From positions 792,376,823-792,440,822 of the forward strand of contig CM062296.1 of the NCBI GenBank assembly GCA_031216915.1: DNA of 64,000 bases. The letters are read 5' to 3'. The position numbers and the translations under genes were made by a program. Below are positions 45,566 through 57,300 of the stretch, in pieces. Each line of letters starts with the position of its first letter. Position 1 is the stretch's first letter. The notes beneath the pieces were generated by a model. That model did no database searches, was not told the origin of the DNA, and was given only the letters and a program-made list of their open reading frames with translations. This DNA comes from Pictodentalium vernedei. Lineage: Eukaryota > Mollusca > Scaphopoda > Dentaliida > Dentaliidae.

Positions 45566-46320
45566 ATGTTCGAACAAGGAGAATTGTTAGAATGGATAGC
45601 CAAGAGTACGGCTGCAAAACAATCCATTCAAATCGTGGTGAGTGGCGATTCGACTCGATTCGCGACGAAATTCGAACCTTCCATCGAATTGAATAGAGAG
45701 AAAAGATACGAGATGGTGTTGGTGAATCTGGAGACTTATTATTCCTTTCCCAACGTCACCAAAAAGAATAACTCGTTCATGTATTCCGACGGAGTGGATT
45801 GGTTAGAGATTCAATTCCCAAAGGAAGTTACAACATAGACGATTTGATCAATTACATTCAGACGCGAATGAAGACGGATGGAAAGGGAAGCAACAAGATC
45901 AGACTCGCTCCCAACCCTAATACCTTACAGACGATGTTGGATTTGGAAGATAATTTTCGAGTGGATTTCAACACGAACGATTCTATAGGCAAGATGCTGG
46001 GATTCGTTCGAAAGATGTATCGAGGCCATGCGGCATCTGAAAATACGGTCGACATTCTCGCAGTCAATAGCATTCTGGTGAATGTGGATGTGATTGCTGG
46101 AAGCTACGTGAATGGTAGCGCTCAACCGATGATATATTTCTTTTTTCCAAACGTGTCGCCGGGTTATAAGATTGTGGAACGACCTCGAAATTTAGTTTAT
46201 CTACCAGTGATTTTAGACACATTGTATAGTCTCAAAACCACGTTGACGGATCAAAATGGTGAACTGTTAGATCTTCGTGGAGAGAGGGTGACGATACAAT
46301 TTCACATAAGAGAAATATAA
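45566..46320 (+). pseudogene. Penton-like minor capsid protein with a -1 frame change
   Basis: MFEQGELLEWIAK opens at 45566 (the upstream TTG at 45533 is unlikely). The frame ends at TAG 45836-45838, and the homologous continuation runs in the -1 frame to 46320. The C-terminal part has PGYKIVERPRNLVYLPV and ITAGSYVNG-like sequence (IAGSYVNG), which I recognise from single-jelly-roll penton homologues of Polinton/adintovirus-like elements. The frame change falls at CCCAAAG (45817-45823), which has the X-XXY-YYZ phase of a slippery site, or a base was simply lost. It would form capsid vertices. Confidence 0.7.
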
Positions 46321-46466
46321 AAGCAAAAAAAAAAAAAAATATTGTGTATATATAAATAACAAAATAAAATAACGCAATATTAATTTACAAAAATTATTTA
46401 ATATATATAATTATCATTAAAACAAAAAAAAACAATTGAACAAAATATATTTAAAAAAAAAGAATT

Positions 46467-47078
46467 ATGACAGAATACGTGGTTAAAAACGTGAATATAT
46501 CCACAGGACAGAGGAAGAAACTTAAGAGAGCGTTAACAGCTCGAGGGGAGGCGATGAGATTCAAATTCACTCACGAAGATCTGACGAGTGGCGGTCAGGA
46601 TTCGATCGCCTGGACCAGAAGTCAAATCAAAAGGATGGAGAAAGCGATTCGTGATGGAAGAGGATTGACGGTGAGATTGAGTCCCGCTCAATTGAGATAC
46701 AATTTGAGAATGAAAGGCAGTTTCCTACCGCTATTGGCAGGAATCGCTGCAAAAGCATTACCCTTTGCCGCAAAAGCATTACCCTTTCTCGGAAAGACTC
46801 TCGGCGTGGGAGCTCTCACGGAACTCGCGGGTTCGGGAGTTAAGAAATTAATGGGTGGCAGTGGACTGTTTTTGAAGAAGGGAGGAGCCGTGTGTCACGT
46901 CCACGTAGACGACAGTGGTGAAGGATTGTATCTAGAACCCGTTAGAGGTGGCAACTCTTTGAGTGGAAGCGGTCTCTATCTGAAGAGTGGACGGAACATT
47001 GAGCGACTCCATAAGGGTTTGTTGTTTGGTGAGAATTCACCATTTAAGAATATACCGATTTTGAGTATGTTATTATAA
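46467..47078 (+). CDS. PX/mu-like membrane-active virion precursor
   Basis: 203 codons, intact. Basic N-terminal 80 residues (GQRKKLKRALTARGEAMR), then LRMKGSF at 80-86, which resembles an adenain cleavage site, followed at once by a hydrophobic alanine/leucine helix (LPLLAGIAAKALPF). The C-terminal half has repeated GSGLFLKKGG / GSGLYLKSG units and ends in SPFKNIPIL. The layout recalls the adenovirus PX precursor and its Polinton counterparts. The hydrophobic helix may act on membranes during entry. Assignment is by motif and position after the penton. Confidence 0.65.
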   Translation: MTEYVVKNVNISTGQRKKLKRALTARGEAMRFKFTHEDLTSGGQDSIAWTRSQIKRMEKAIRDGRGLTVRLSPAQLRYNLRMKGSFLPLLAGIAAKALPFAAKALPFLGKTLGVGALTELAGSGVKKLMGGSGLFLKKGGAVCHVHVDDSGEGLYLEPVRGGNSLSGSGLYLKSGRNIERLHKGLLFGENSPFKNIPILSMLL

Positions 47079-47136
47079 TGTAAAAAATATATAATTATAT
47101 AAAATATAAATCATAGAAAGTATAAAATAATATAAA

Positions 47137-47517
47137 ATGGATAAAAAGGTGGAAAAACAATTAGATGATAATGATGAATATCGTGAGATAGAGTGCGAAA
47201 AAGATGTGGAAACATGATTAGACGCTAATGATGGATATCTTAGGAAAGAACTGATAAAAGAGTTAAATAAAGATCGGGATATGCGGTTGAAATTTAAAAG
47301 AATGAGTCATTTTCCACCGTTACCACTACCTTCTGAAGAGAATGGTAATGATGCGAGTGTTACCGAGAGATACACAACATTCGTTCATAATTATGATTCA
47401 GATAAACAAATGTGTTCTTATAAAAAAAACGTAACATATCACAAAAAAAAAAGAAAAGAAGAATCAATGCTGAAATTTGAGAAAAAAGGAAACGTTATTA
47501 TAATATATGGGCAATAG
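47137..47517 (+). pseudogene. Acidic/basic small viral hypothetical with internal TGA
   Basis: MDKKVEKQLDDNDEYR opens at 47137. TGA at 47215-47217 interrupts, after which the same frame stays open to 47517, including PPLPLPSEENGN and a Lys-rich end. Not recognised. Its 3' end runs into a 19-bp hairpin at 47542-47598. Confidence 0.5.
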
Positions 47518-47541
47518 TGAAGAAGGAAAACAAAAACAAAC

Positions 47542-47598
47542 AAAAAAAGTAATGAGATCTAGAGATGATCAGCTTCTCCAGATCTCATTACTTTTTTT
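47542..47598. terminator. 19-bp perfect hairpin between convergent genes
   Basis: Arm 47542-47560 (AAAAAAAGTAATGAGATCT) is the exact complement of 47580-47598, loop 19 nt. It sits between the plus gene ending 47517 and the minus gene ending 47559, whose stop codon lies in the loop side. U/A runs at the stem base suggest a transcript end-forming element; similar hairpins sit at 59669-59709 and 48345-48393. Confidence 0.6.
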
Positions 47599-48068
47599 TT
47601 CCTCCTTCTTCGCAAAAAATCAATCTCTATTTCCAAGTCCGTTATTAGCATGTTGACACTCATGTCTTCTCCTTTTTCGAAAATGTGTTGAATGTTTATC
47701 TTTACTTTTTTGAGTTTTTTTACATCGGTGAACGCGCTCTCACCACCCAATTTGTCTACGAGTTCGAGTGAGATTTTTGGATATATGTAACTTCCATGGG
47801 ACAACGACAAGTCCTTGTCGAATTCCCTATCTTCGGCGATGACGATTTCCCGTAGATTGCTTTGGTAGTCGTAAAACAAATCGAGCATGGCTTCGTCCAA
47901 TTTCAAAGGCATGTTATATTTGTCATATTTGCACTCTAAGCCCTTCGTCTCAACCTCGTTCAATTCGATGGAGTCGTGTCATTGTAATCTATAGATTTTC
48001 AAACCGAATTTTTTACACGTTTTGAATCGTTTCAATTTCAATTCGCATCTTTTAGGTGTTGTTGTCAT
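47559..48068 (-). pseudogene. Minus-strand viral hypothetical with internal TGA
   Basis: An ATG at 48068 (MTTTPKRCELKLKRFK) gives an open frame broken by TGA at 47979-47981, then 134 codons continue in frame to 47559. Lys- and Glu-rich, with IVIAEDREFDKDLS in the middle and an RRRRKKK patch near the end. Family not recognised. It is the only minus-strand gene in block B and converges on 47137-47517. Confidence 0.5.
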
Positions 48069-48344
48069 GATCGATTATTTGTTTTTTTGTTTTATGAATT
48101 ATTGCAAAATAATATATATTTTTAAATTATGTATTTAAATAATAATTTGTTAAAAAAGTTTGTTTTTTTTTACTCTTATATATATAAAAAAAAGTTTTTT
48201 TTAATTTTTAATTTTCTTTAATGTAAAAATTTTTTTTGTAAAAGTTTTTTTCTCTTTATATATAAATAAAAAGTTTAAATTTAACGTCCTTTTTTTCTCG
48301 TATTAATTCAATTTTTTTCACGTTAAGGAACATAAAAAAATTGA

Positions 48345-48393
48345 TTAATTTCATCAAAAAAAAAAAATTTTTTTTTTTTTTTGATGAAATTAA
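48345..48393. repeat. Perfect 49-bp A/T palindrome between divergent genes
   Basis: TTAATTTCATC then 12 A, 15 T and GATGAAATTAA. It lies between the minus-strand start at 48068 and the plus-strand start at 48494. It could be a promoter-spacer, replication or transcript-end hairpin. Confidence 0.75.
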
Positions 48394-48493
48394 AACATAT
48401 ATATAAAAACAATTTTAAAACTTTTTAACAAATTATCATTTAAATACAAAATTCGAAAAAATATTCTTACAAAAGAAGCAAACGAATAAAAAA

Positions 48494-48733
48494 ATGGAAA
48501 ATTTAAATGAGAAAACCTTACCTCAGTTAAACGAGATTTGTAAACTATTAAAAATTCCACATTTCAGAAATCATAGAACTAAATCAAAAAAAATTGAAGT
48601 CATACAGGAATATTGTTTGCGAAACGATGGAAAGGCAAACAAAATGTTGATAGCAACGACGTCAAAAAATGCATTGGTTGTGAAAAATGAGAAGAAGAAA
48701 AAGATAGTAAAAGGAATCGAAATGCCGATGTAA
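48494..48733 (+). CDS. SAP-like small DNA-binding protein
   Basis: 79 codons. The first 40 residues (KTLPQLNEICKLLKIPHFRN, then a Lys-rich helix with KKIEVIQEY) have the helix-extended-helix pattern of a SAP motif. A lysine-rich tail follows. It precedes the polymerase reading by about 40 bp in a different frame, so it could instead be the detached N-terminus of the polymerase ORF. Confidence 0.5.
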   Translation: MENLNEKTLPQLNEICKLLKIPHFRNHRTKSKKIEVIQEYCLRNDGKANKMLIATTSKNALVVKNEKKKKIVKGIEMPM

Positions 48734-48771
48734 AAAAAAACCTAAAACGTTTCGGTTGTGAAAAATAAGAA

Positions 48772-50318
48772 GACGACTAAACGAAAAGCCATTGAAGAAC
48801 TTCAAGTTTCAAAAGAAAAGAAAAGAAAACTAAAACGAAAACGAGTGATGTACTTCAGATTCTAGACAAACGAGATATATCGAGCAAAATTCGACAAGCA
48901 ATCAATGAAGGGAAAGGAGAAGAATATGTAGCACGACTCGTCGCGAAAATATTCCAATCAAAGCCCGTAGAACGGGAGATTGCGATCAAAGGCATTTTTA
49001 AAACTTTCAACGTGGTTCCCCCGTTCAAGAAAATCGATCCGAAATTATTCATGGAACGGGTGAAGAAAAAAATATTGGATTTGTTTCGCAAACACATAAC
49101 GTGGGACAAAAAATTAAGATGATACTCCATTGCGTGATGAATAAAATCGACGTGAAGTCCGGTGAGAGTGTCATGAAAAATGCATATTTCAGATCTAACG
49201 TCGAACCCATATCTCGAGGTTCAGATTTATCAGACGTTTTTGAAAAGATGAAAGACAAGATGTTGACGTCTCTCGCAAATTAGCAACATGAAGGTAGTAA
49301 TTGGACGTTCGATGAGGTGTTGAAACTCGAAATTCATATAACTGAAAACGATTTGTTGAAAGGGTCTTCCTACGTGGAATTACCGTATTTCTTAGCTAAA
49401 AAAACACTCCGTGGTCAATGTGAGAAATAAAGATGATCAGTGTTTTAAATGGGCAGTCAACTCCGCTTTATACCCTGTCAAAATGAACTCCGATAGAGTT
49501 TCTCGTTACGAGGAGACTTCTAAAAATCTCGATTGGACCGGAGTGACTTTTCCAGTGGAGTTAAAACACATCAAACATTTTGAGGCTCAAAATCCCACTG
49601 TAGCGGTGAACGTCTTGGGATACGACAATGAAAAACGAATGATCTATCCTTTCAGACAGACTTCGTATCTCGACAGAGAAAAGATGATTAATTTATTATT
49701 GATTTCGAATCGTGACAATCGTCATTATTGTTGGGTTAAACATCCGAGCCGATTGCTATCAAGACAAAATAATAAACATAAAGGAAAGATATGTTTATGT
49801 TGCAACTGCATGAACGCGTTTCACAGCGAAAAATCGTTAGCGAAACATCAGGAATATTGCAACGAAAATCCAGGTGTCGCCATCGAAATGCCTAAATCCA
49901 ACACCATCATGAAGTTTGAAAATCACAATAGAAGGTTAAAAGTACCATTCGTCGTGTACGCCGATTTCGAATGCTTCACCGTGAAAATGAGTTCCTGCCA
50001 ACCTGACGCTCTTCGAAGTTACGTCGAAAGATATCAAAAACACACGCCTTCGGGTTATTGCATTTACGTGAAATGCGTTTTCGACTCGCAACACGACATG
50101 GGTCCCTTCACCTACACGAAACAGTGCGAAGACGACGACGTGGCTCAGAGGTTCATGGAAGAGTTAGAATCGAAAATTCAAATGTTATACGGCAAATTCA
50201 AAACTCCGTCGAAAATGATCATCACGCGAGAGCAGCAGGACGAAAATAACAGAGCCACCGAATGTCCCATATGCAGACAATCGTTCGACGAGAATTCAGA
50301 GGAAAATCCAGAAATAAA
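48772..50318 (+). pseudogene. Family B DNA polymerase, N-terminal half (block B)
   Basis: Coding sequence is spread over several frames from about 48772 with breaks near 49120 and 49280, then one long frame from 49411. That part has a Cys/His cluster (CLCCNCMNAFH...H...C, residues 128-150), the Exo I motif YADFE (Asp185, Glu187) and a second Cys pair ECPICRQSFDE. This is the protein-primed polB architecture of Polinton/adintovirus-like elements. The frame ends in satellite at about 50306-50318, so Exo II, Exo III and the whole palm domain are missing. A second, different polB copy lies at 61665-64000. Confidence 0.8.
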
Positions 50319-53300
50319 TAGTAGGTGTCTTGCTAACCACAGTGGTTCTGTGCCCACCCCCGCCCCCCCCCCCCCCATAATTTTGCACACTTCTGGGTCC
50401 ACAAAGGGACCCAAAAAGGAAGGGAAATGTTTTTGTTATAAGGGCTATTATCAGTTTTTCTCGCTGTTCGTTTGCGAATGGGGCAATCTGCTTGGTATTC
50501 TCCAAATTTATAGAAGATGCCTTGGGAAGCATAGTGGTGCTCAGCGAGCCCCCTAAAATATGCACCACTTTTATTCCATAAGGCTCCCAAAAAGAGTTCT
50601 GTAGTTTTATGCTTTATAGTCTTTTATTGGGTTTTGTGAAATCTTGCTAGAGAAAGGGTCAGTTAGCTCGGTATTCCAAAAATAAACAGTAGGTGTCTTG
50701 CACAGTGGTTCTGTGTGGGCCCCCAAATTTTGCACCCTTCTGTGTCCACAAGGCATCTCAAAAAAGGAAGGGAAATGTTTTTGTTTTATGGGCTAATCTC
50801 AGTTTTTCTGTCTGTTTGTTAGCAAATGGGGCAATCTGCTTGGTTTTCTCCAGATTTATAGATGGTGAACTGGGAAGTATGGTGGTGCTATGCGGGCCCG
50901 CCAAAATATGCACCACTTTTGTACCATTAGGCTCCCAAAGGGGGTTTTGACATTGTTGGATTGATAATCTATTATCGATTTGTCTGTAATCTTGTTAGAA
51001 AAAGAATCAATTAACTCGGTATTCCCAAAATAAACAGTAGGTATCTTGCTGATCACAGTGGTTCTGTGCGGGCCCCTCAAATTTCGTACCTTTCCGGGTG
51101 GCCAAAGCATCCCAAAAATGGAGGGGAAGTATTTTTCTTATATGGGCTATTATACGTTTTTCTCCCTATTTGTTAGTGGAAGGGGCAATCTCCATGGTAT
51201 TCTCCAAATTTATAAATGGTGCCTTAGGAAGTATAGGGGTGCGATGCGGGCCTCCACAATATGCACCCCTTTTGTGCCATAAGTCTCCCAAAAGGGTTCT
51301 GTCATTTTTTGCATTACAGTCTATTATCGCTTGTGTGAAATCTTGTCAGAGAAAGGGTAAATTAGCTCGGTATTCCAGAAATAAACAATAGGTGTCTTGC
51401 TAACCACAGTGGTTCTATGCGGGGGCCCCCAAATTTTGCTCCCTTCTGGGTCCACAATGCATCCCCTGGAGGAATGGAAATGTTTTTGTTTTATGGGCTA
51501 TTATCAGTTCTTCTCTCTGTTTGTTAGTAAAAGGGGCAATCTGCTTGGTATTCACAAAATTTATAGAAGGTGCCTTGGGAAGCATAGAAGTGCTCTGCGG
51601 GCTCCCCAAGATATGCACCCCTTTTGTGCCATAAGTCTCCCAAAAAAGGGTTCTGTCATTTTTTGCATTACAGTCTATTATCGCTTGTGTGAAATCTTGT
51701 CAGAGAAAGGGTAAATTAGCTCGGTATTCCTAAAATAAACAGTAGGTGTCTTGCTAACTGCAGTGGTTCTGTGCGCCTCCCCCCCCACCAATTTTGCCCC
51801 CTTCTGGGTCCAAAATGCATCCCCAAAAGGTAGAAAAATGTTTTTGTTATATGGGCTATTATCAGTTTTTCTCGGTGTTTGTTAGCGAAAGGGGCAATCT
51901 GCTTGGTATTGACCAAATTTATATAGGGTGCCTTGGGAAGCATAGTGGTGCTCGGCTGATTCCTCAAAATATGCACCCGTTTTGTGCGATAAGGCTCCCA
52001 AAAGGCTTCTATCATTTTATGCTTTATAGTCTATTATCGGTTTGTGTGAAATCTTGTTAGAGAATACGTCAATTGTCTCGGTGTTACAGAAATAAATAGT
52101 AGGTGTCTTCCCAACCACAGTGGTTCTGAGCGGGCCCCCAAATTTTGCACCCTTCTGGGTCCACAAAGCAACCCAAAAAAGAAAGGGAAATGTTTTTGTT
52201 ATATGGGCTATTATCAGTTTTTCTGCTTAACTGTTAGCAAAAGGGGCAATCTGTGTGGTGTTCTCCAGATTATAGATAGGTCGTTGGGAAGCATTTTGTG
52301 CCATTAGGCTCCCAAGAGTGGTTCTGCGATTCTCGGATTTACAATCTATAATTGGTTTGTTAGAAATCTTGTTAGAGAAAGGGTCAATTAGCTCGGTATT
52401 CCGAAAATAGAAAATAGGTGTCTTGCAACCCACAGTGGTTCTGTGCGGGCCCCCCAAATTTTGCGCCCTTCCGGGTCCAGAATGCATCCAAAAAAAGGGA
52501 AATGCTTTTGTTATATGGGCTATTATAAGTTTTTCTCGCTGTTCGTTATCGAATGGGGCAATCTGCTTCGTATTCTCCAAATTTATAGAAGATGCCTTGG
52601 GAAGCATAGTGATTCCCCACGGGCCCCCAAAATATGCACCCCTTTTGTACCATAAGGCTCCCAAAAGGGTTATATCATTTTATGCATTTTTGTCTATTAT
52701 CGGTTTGTGTAAAATCTTGTTAGAGAAAGGTTCAATTATGTCGGTATTCCAGAAATAAATAGTAGGTGTCTTACTAACCACAGTGGTTCTGTGCGGGATC
52801 CCAAAGTTTTCCGCCCTTCTGGGTCCACAAAGGGACCCAAAAAAGGAAGGGAAATGTTTTAGTTATAAGGGCTGTTATCAGTTTTTCTCGCTGTTCGTTA
52901 GCGAATGGGGCAATCTGCTTGGTATTCTCGACATTTATAGAAGATGCCTTGGGAAGCATAGTGGTGCTCTGCGAGCTCCCCAAAATATGCACAATTTTTG
53001 TTCCATAAGTTTTATGCTTTATAGTCTACTAACGGTTTGTGTGAAATCTTGTTAATGAAAGGGTCAATTAGCTCGGTGTTCCAGAAATAAACAGTAGGTG
53101 TCTTGTTAACCTCAGTGGTCCTGTGAGGGCCCCCTAAATTTTGCATCCTTCTGGGTTCACAAAGCAACACAGAAAAGGAAGGGAAAAGGGGTTCTGTAGT
53201 TTTATAGTCTACTATCGGTTTGTGTGAAATCATGTTAGAGAAAGGGTCAATTAGCTCGGTATTTCAGAAATAAGCAGTAGGCGTCTTGCTAACTACAGTG

Positions 53301-55130
53301 GTTCTGTGCGGGACCCCCAAATTTTGCACCCTTCTGGGTCCACGTAGCATTCCAAAAAGGAAGCGAAATGTTTTTGTTATATGGGTTATTATCAGTTTTT
53401 CTGATTAATTGTTAGCAAAAGGGGCAATCTGCTTGGTGTTCTCCATATTTATAGATAGGTCCTTGGAAAGCATGTTGGTGCTTTGCAGGCCTCCCGAAAT
53501 ATGCACCCATTTTGTGACATAAGGCTGCTAAGAGGGGTTCTGTGATTTTTGGATTTACAATCTATTATCGGTTTGTCTAAAATCTTGTTAGAAAAATGGT
53601 CAATTAGCTCCGTATTCCCTGAATAGACAACAGGTGTCTTGCTAAGCACAGTGGTTCGGTGCGCCCCCCCCCCCCCCCCCCAAATTGTGCGCCCTTCCGG
53701 GTCCACAGCGCATCCAAAAAAAAGGAAGTGAAATGTCTTTGTTACGTGGGCTATTATCAGTTTTTTTCGCTGTTTGTTAGCGAATGGGGCAATCTGCTTG
53801 GTGTTCTCCAAATTTATCGAAGATGCCTTGGGAAGGATAGTGATGCTCTGCGGGGCCCCCAAAATATTCACCACTTTTGTTCCATAAGGCTCCCAAAAAG
53901 GGTTCTGCGGTTCTATGCTTTATAGTCTGTTATCGGTTTGTGTGAAATCTTGTTAAAGAAAGGGCCAATTAGCTCGGTATTCCAGAAATAAACAGTAGGT
54001 GTCTTGCTGAACACAGTTGTTCTGTGCGGGCCCCCCAAATTTTGCACCCTTCTGGGTCCACAAAGCAACCCAAGAAAGGAAGGGAAATGTTTTTGTTATA
54101 TGGGCTATTATCAGTTTTTCCGACCTCTTGTTAGCAAAAGGGGCAATCTGTTTGGTATTCTCCAGATTTATATATGGTGCCTTGGGAAGCATGATGGTGC
54201 TCTGCGGGCCCCCCAAAATACGTACCACTTTTGTGCCATTACGCTCCCAAAAGGGGTTTTGGCATTGTTGGATTGACAATCTATTATCGATTTGTCTGAA
54301 ATCTTTTTAGGGAAAGAATCGATTAACTCGATATTCTCAAAATAAATAGTAGGTATCTTGCTAATCACAATGATTCTGTGCGCCCCCCCCCCCCCCCAAA
54401 TTTCGTATCCTTTCGGGTGCCCAAGGCATCCCTAAAATGGAGTCGAAATATTTTTGTTACATGGGCTATTATCAGTTTTTCTCGCTGTTTCTTAGTGGAA
54501 GGGGCAATCTTCATGGTGTTCTCCAAATTTATAGATGGTGCGTTAAGAAGCATAGTAGTGCTCTACGCCCCCACCCCCCCCCCCACCACCCCCCCCCACC
54601 CCCAAAAAGGACCTATTTTGTGCCATAAGCTCCCAAAAAAAGGTTCGGTTGCTTTTTGCTTTAATGTCTATTATCCGTTTGTGTGAAATCTTGTTGGACA
54701 AAGGGGCAATTATCTCAGTATTCCTGAAATAAACAGTAGGTGTCTTGCTAACCACAGTGGTTGTCTGCGCACCCCCCCCCCCCTTATTTTGCACCCTTCT
54801 GGGTCCACGTAGCATTCCAAAAAAGGAAGAGAAATGGTTTTATTATATGGGCTATTCTCAGTTTTTCTGACTCTTTGTTAGGAAAAGGGGCAATCTGCTT
54901 GGTATTCTCCAAATTTATAGATGGTGCTTTGCGAAACATTGTGGTGCTCTGCGGGCCCCTCAAAATATGCACCCCTTTTGTCCCATTAGGCTCCCAAAAA
55001 GGGTTATGTCATTTTTTGCTTTGCGGTCTGTTATCGGTTTGTGTAAAATCTTGTTAGAGAAAGGGTCAATTAGATCTGTATTCCCATCATAAACAGTATT
55101 TGGCTTGCTAACCAACAGTTATTGGATGAA
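50306..55130 (+). repeat. ~350-bp satellite array, about 14 units
   Basis: Units start near AGTAGGTGTCTTGCTAACC (50319, 50687, 51033, 51387, 51738, 52096, 52409, 52757, 53090, 53273, 53626, 53992, 54344, 54730). Each carries CACAGTGGTTCTGTGCGGGC, a variable C tract of up to 17, GGGCTATTATCAGTTTTTC and GAAATCTTGTTAGAGAAAGG. Units are diverged and some are shortened (for example 53090-53273). ORFs of 60-140 codons recur only because the unit repeats, so none is called. The first unit joins the polymerase gene at a shared CCAGAAATAAAT. Confidence 0.9.
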
Positions 55131-55600
55131 TCATACGCATGGAGAATTTTCATCACACAGTATATATATTACAATGGATGGCATACCATCCAGCCCTCCC
55201 TACCTCCCTGACAGCTGGTAATTGCTGACGGACACACAGATGGACAGAAGACGGAAGCAGGACAACTCGCAGTTAATAGTTATTAGGTGAATTATAAACG
55301 GGAAAGAAAAAAAAGGAAAAAAATAATATATATATTATAATGGCTGGCATGCCAGCCTGCCCTCCCTGCCATCAGGTTACTCACGGTTTATCCAATCCCA
55401 TATATATAAAAAACAACATTAAAAAAAAAATAAATAAGACCACTAATAGACCTGCCATCAGGTTACTCACGGTTTATCCAATCCCATATATATAAAAAAC
55501 AACATTCAAACAAAAAAAATAAGACCACTAATAGACCTGCCATCAGGTTACTCACGGTTTATCCAATCCCAGATATATATAAAACAACATTCAAAAAAAA
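55131..55600 (+). repeat. Array edge and first 70-80-bp satellite units
   Basis: Unique-looking edge with GGATGGCATACCATCC and GGCTGGCATGCCAGCC inverted pairs, then three units of ATCAGGTTACTCACGG / TTTATCCAATCCCATATATA. The whole stretch recurs at 56965-57300. Confidence 0.85.
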
Positions 55601-57300
55601 TTTACAATCTATTATCGGTTTGTCGGTTTGTCTAAAATCTTGTTAGAAAAATGGTCAATTAGCTCCGTATTCCCTGAATAGACAACAGGTGTCTTGCTAA
55701 GCACAGTGGTTCTGTGCGCCCCCCCCCCCCCCAAATTATCCTTGGGAAGGATAGTGATGCTCTGCAGGGCCCCCAAAATATGCACCACTTTTGTTCCATA
55801 AGGCTCCCAAAAAGGGTTCTGCAGTTCTATGCTTTATAGTCTGTTATCGGTTTGTGTGAAATCTTGTTAAAGAAAGGGCCAATTAGCTCGGTATTCCAGG
55901 AATAAACAGTAGGTGTCTTGCTAAACACAGTTGTTCTGTGCGGGCCCCCCAAATTTTGCACCCTTCTGGGTCCATAAAGCAACCCAAGAAAGGAAGGGAA
56001 ATGTTTTTGTTATATGGGCTATTATCAGTTTTTCCGACCTCTTGTTAGCAAAAGGGGCAATATGTTTGGTATTCTCCAGATTTATATATGGTGCCTTGGG
56101 AAGCATGATGGTGCTCTGCGGGCCCCCCCAAAATACGTACCACTTTTGTGCCATTACGCTCCCAAAAGGGGTTTTGGCATTGTTGGATTGACAATCTATT
56201 ATCGATTTGTCTGAAATCTTTTTAGGGAAAGAATCAATTAACTCGGTATTCTCAAAATAAATAGTAGGTATCTTGCTAATCACAGTGGTTCTGTGCGGGC
56301 CCCCCAAATATTTTTGTTACATGGGCTATTATAAGTTTTTCTCGCTGTTTCTTAGTGGAAGGGGCAATCTTCATGGTGTTCTCCAAATTTATAGATGGTG
56401 CCTTAAGAAGCATAGTAGTGCTCTGCCCCCCCCCCCCCCAAAAAAAAAAATGCACCTCTTTTATGCCATAATCTCCCAAAAATGTTCTGTTGTTTTTTGC
56501 TTTAATGTCTATTATCCGTTTGTGTGAAATCTTGTTGGACAAAGGGACAATTATCTCAGTATTCCCGAAATAAACAGTAGGTGTCTTACTAACCACAGTG
56601 GTTCTCTGTGTGCCCCCCCCACCCCCCCCCCCCTTTATTTTGCACCCTTCTAGGTCCACGTAGCATTCAAAAAAAGGAAGAGAAATGGTTTTATTATATG
56701 GGCTGTTATCAGTTTTTCTGACTGTTTGTTAGCAAAAGGGCCAATCTGCTTGGTATTCTCCAAATTTATAGATGGTGCTTTGCGAAACATAGTGGTGCTC
56801 TGCGGGCCCCTCAAAATATGCACCCCTTTTGTCCCATTAGGCTCTCAAAAAAGGTTATGTCATTTTTTTGCTTTGCGGTCTGTTATCGGTTTGTGTAAAA
56901 TCTTGTTAGAGAAAGGGTCAATTAGATCGGTATTCCCGTAATAAACAGTATTTGGCTTGCTAACCAACAGTTATTGGATGAATCATACGCATGGAGAATT
57001 TTCATCACACAGTATATATATTACAATGGATGGCATACCATCCAGCCCTCCCTACCTCCCTGACAGCTGGTAATTGCTGACGGACATACAGATGGACAGA
57101 AGACAGAAGCTGGACAACTCGCAGTTAATAGTTATTAGGTGAATTATAAACGGGAAAGAAAAAAAAAGGAAAAAAATAATATATATATTATAATGGCTGG
57201 CATGCCAGCCTGCCCTCCCTGCCATCAGGTTACTCACGGTTTATCCAATCCCATATATATATAAAACAACATTAAAAAAAAAATAAATAAATAAGACCAC
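55601..57300 (+). repeat. Second 350-bp array block, a partial copy of 53560-55430
   Basis: About five more units plus the same edge sequence, matching the first block nearly base for base in places. Internal deletions occur (for example after 55735 and at 56305). This indicates a large tandem duplication of the satellite and its edge. Confidence 0.85.

Noticed and set aside
44612-45627. Several minus-strand ORFs opposite the ATPase
   Set aside because: Shadow frames of a well-supported plus-strand ATPase with Walker motifs.
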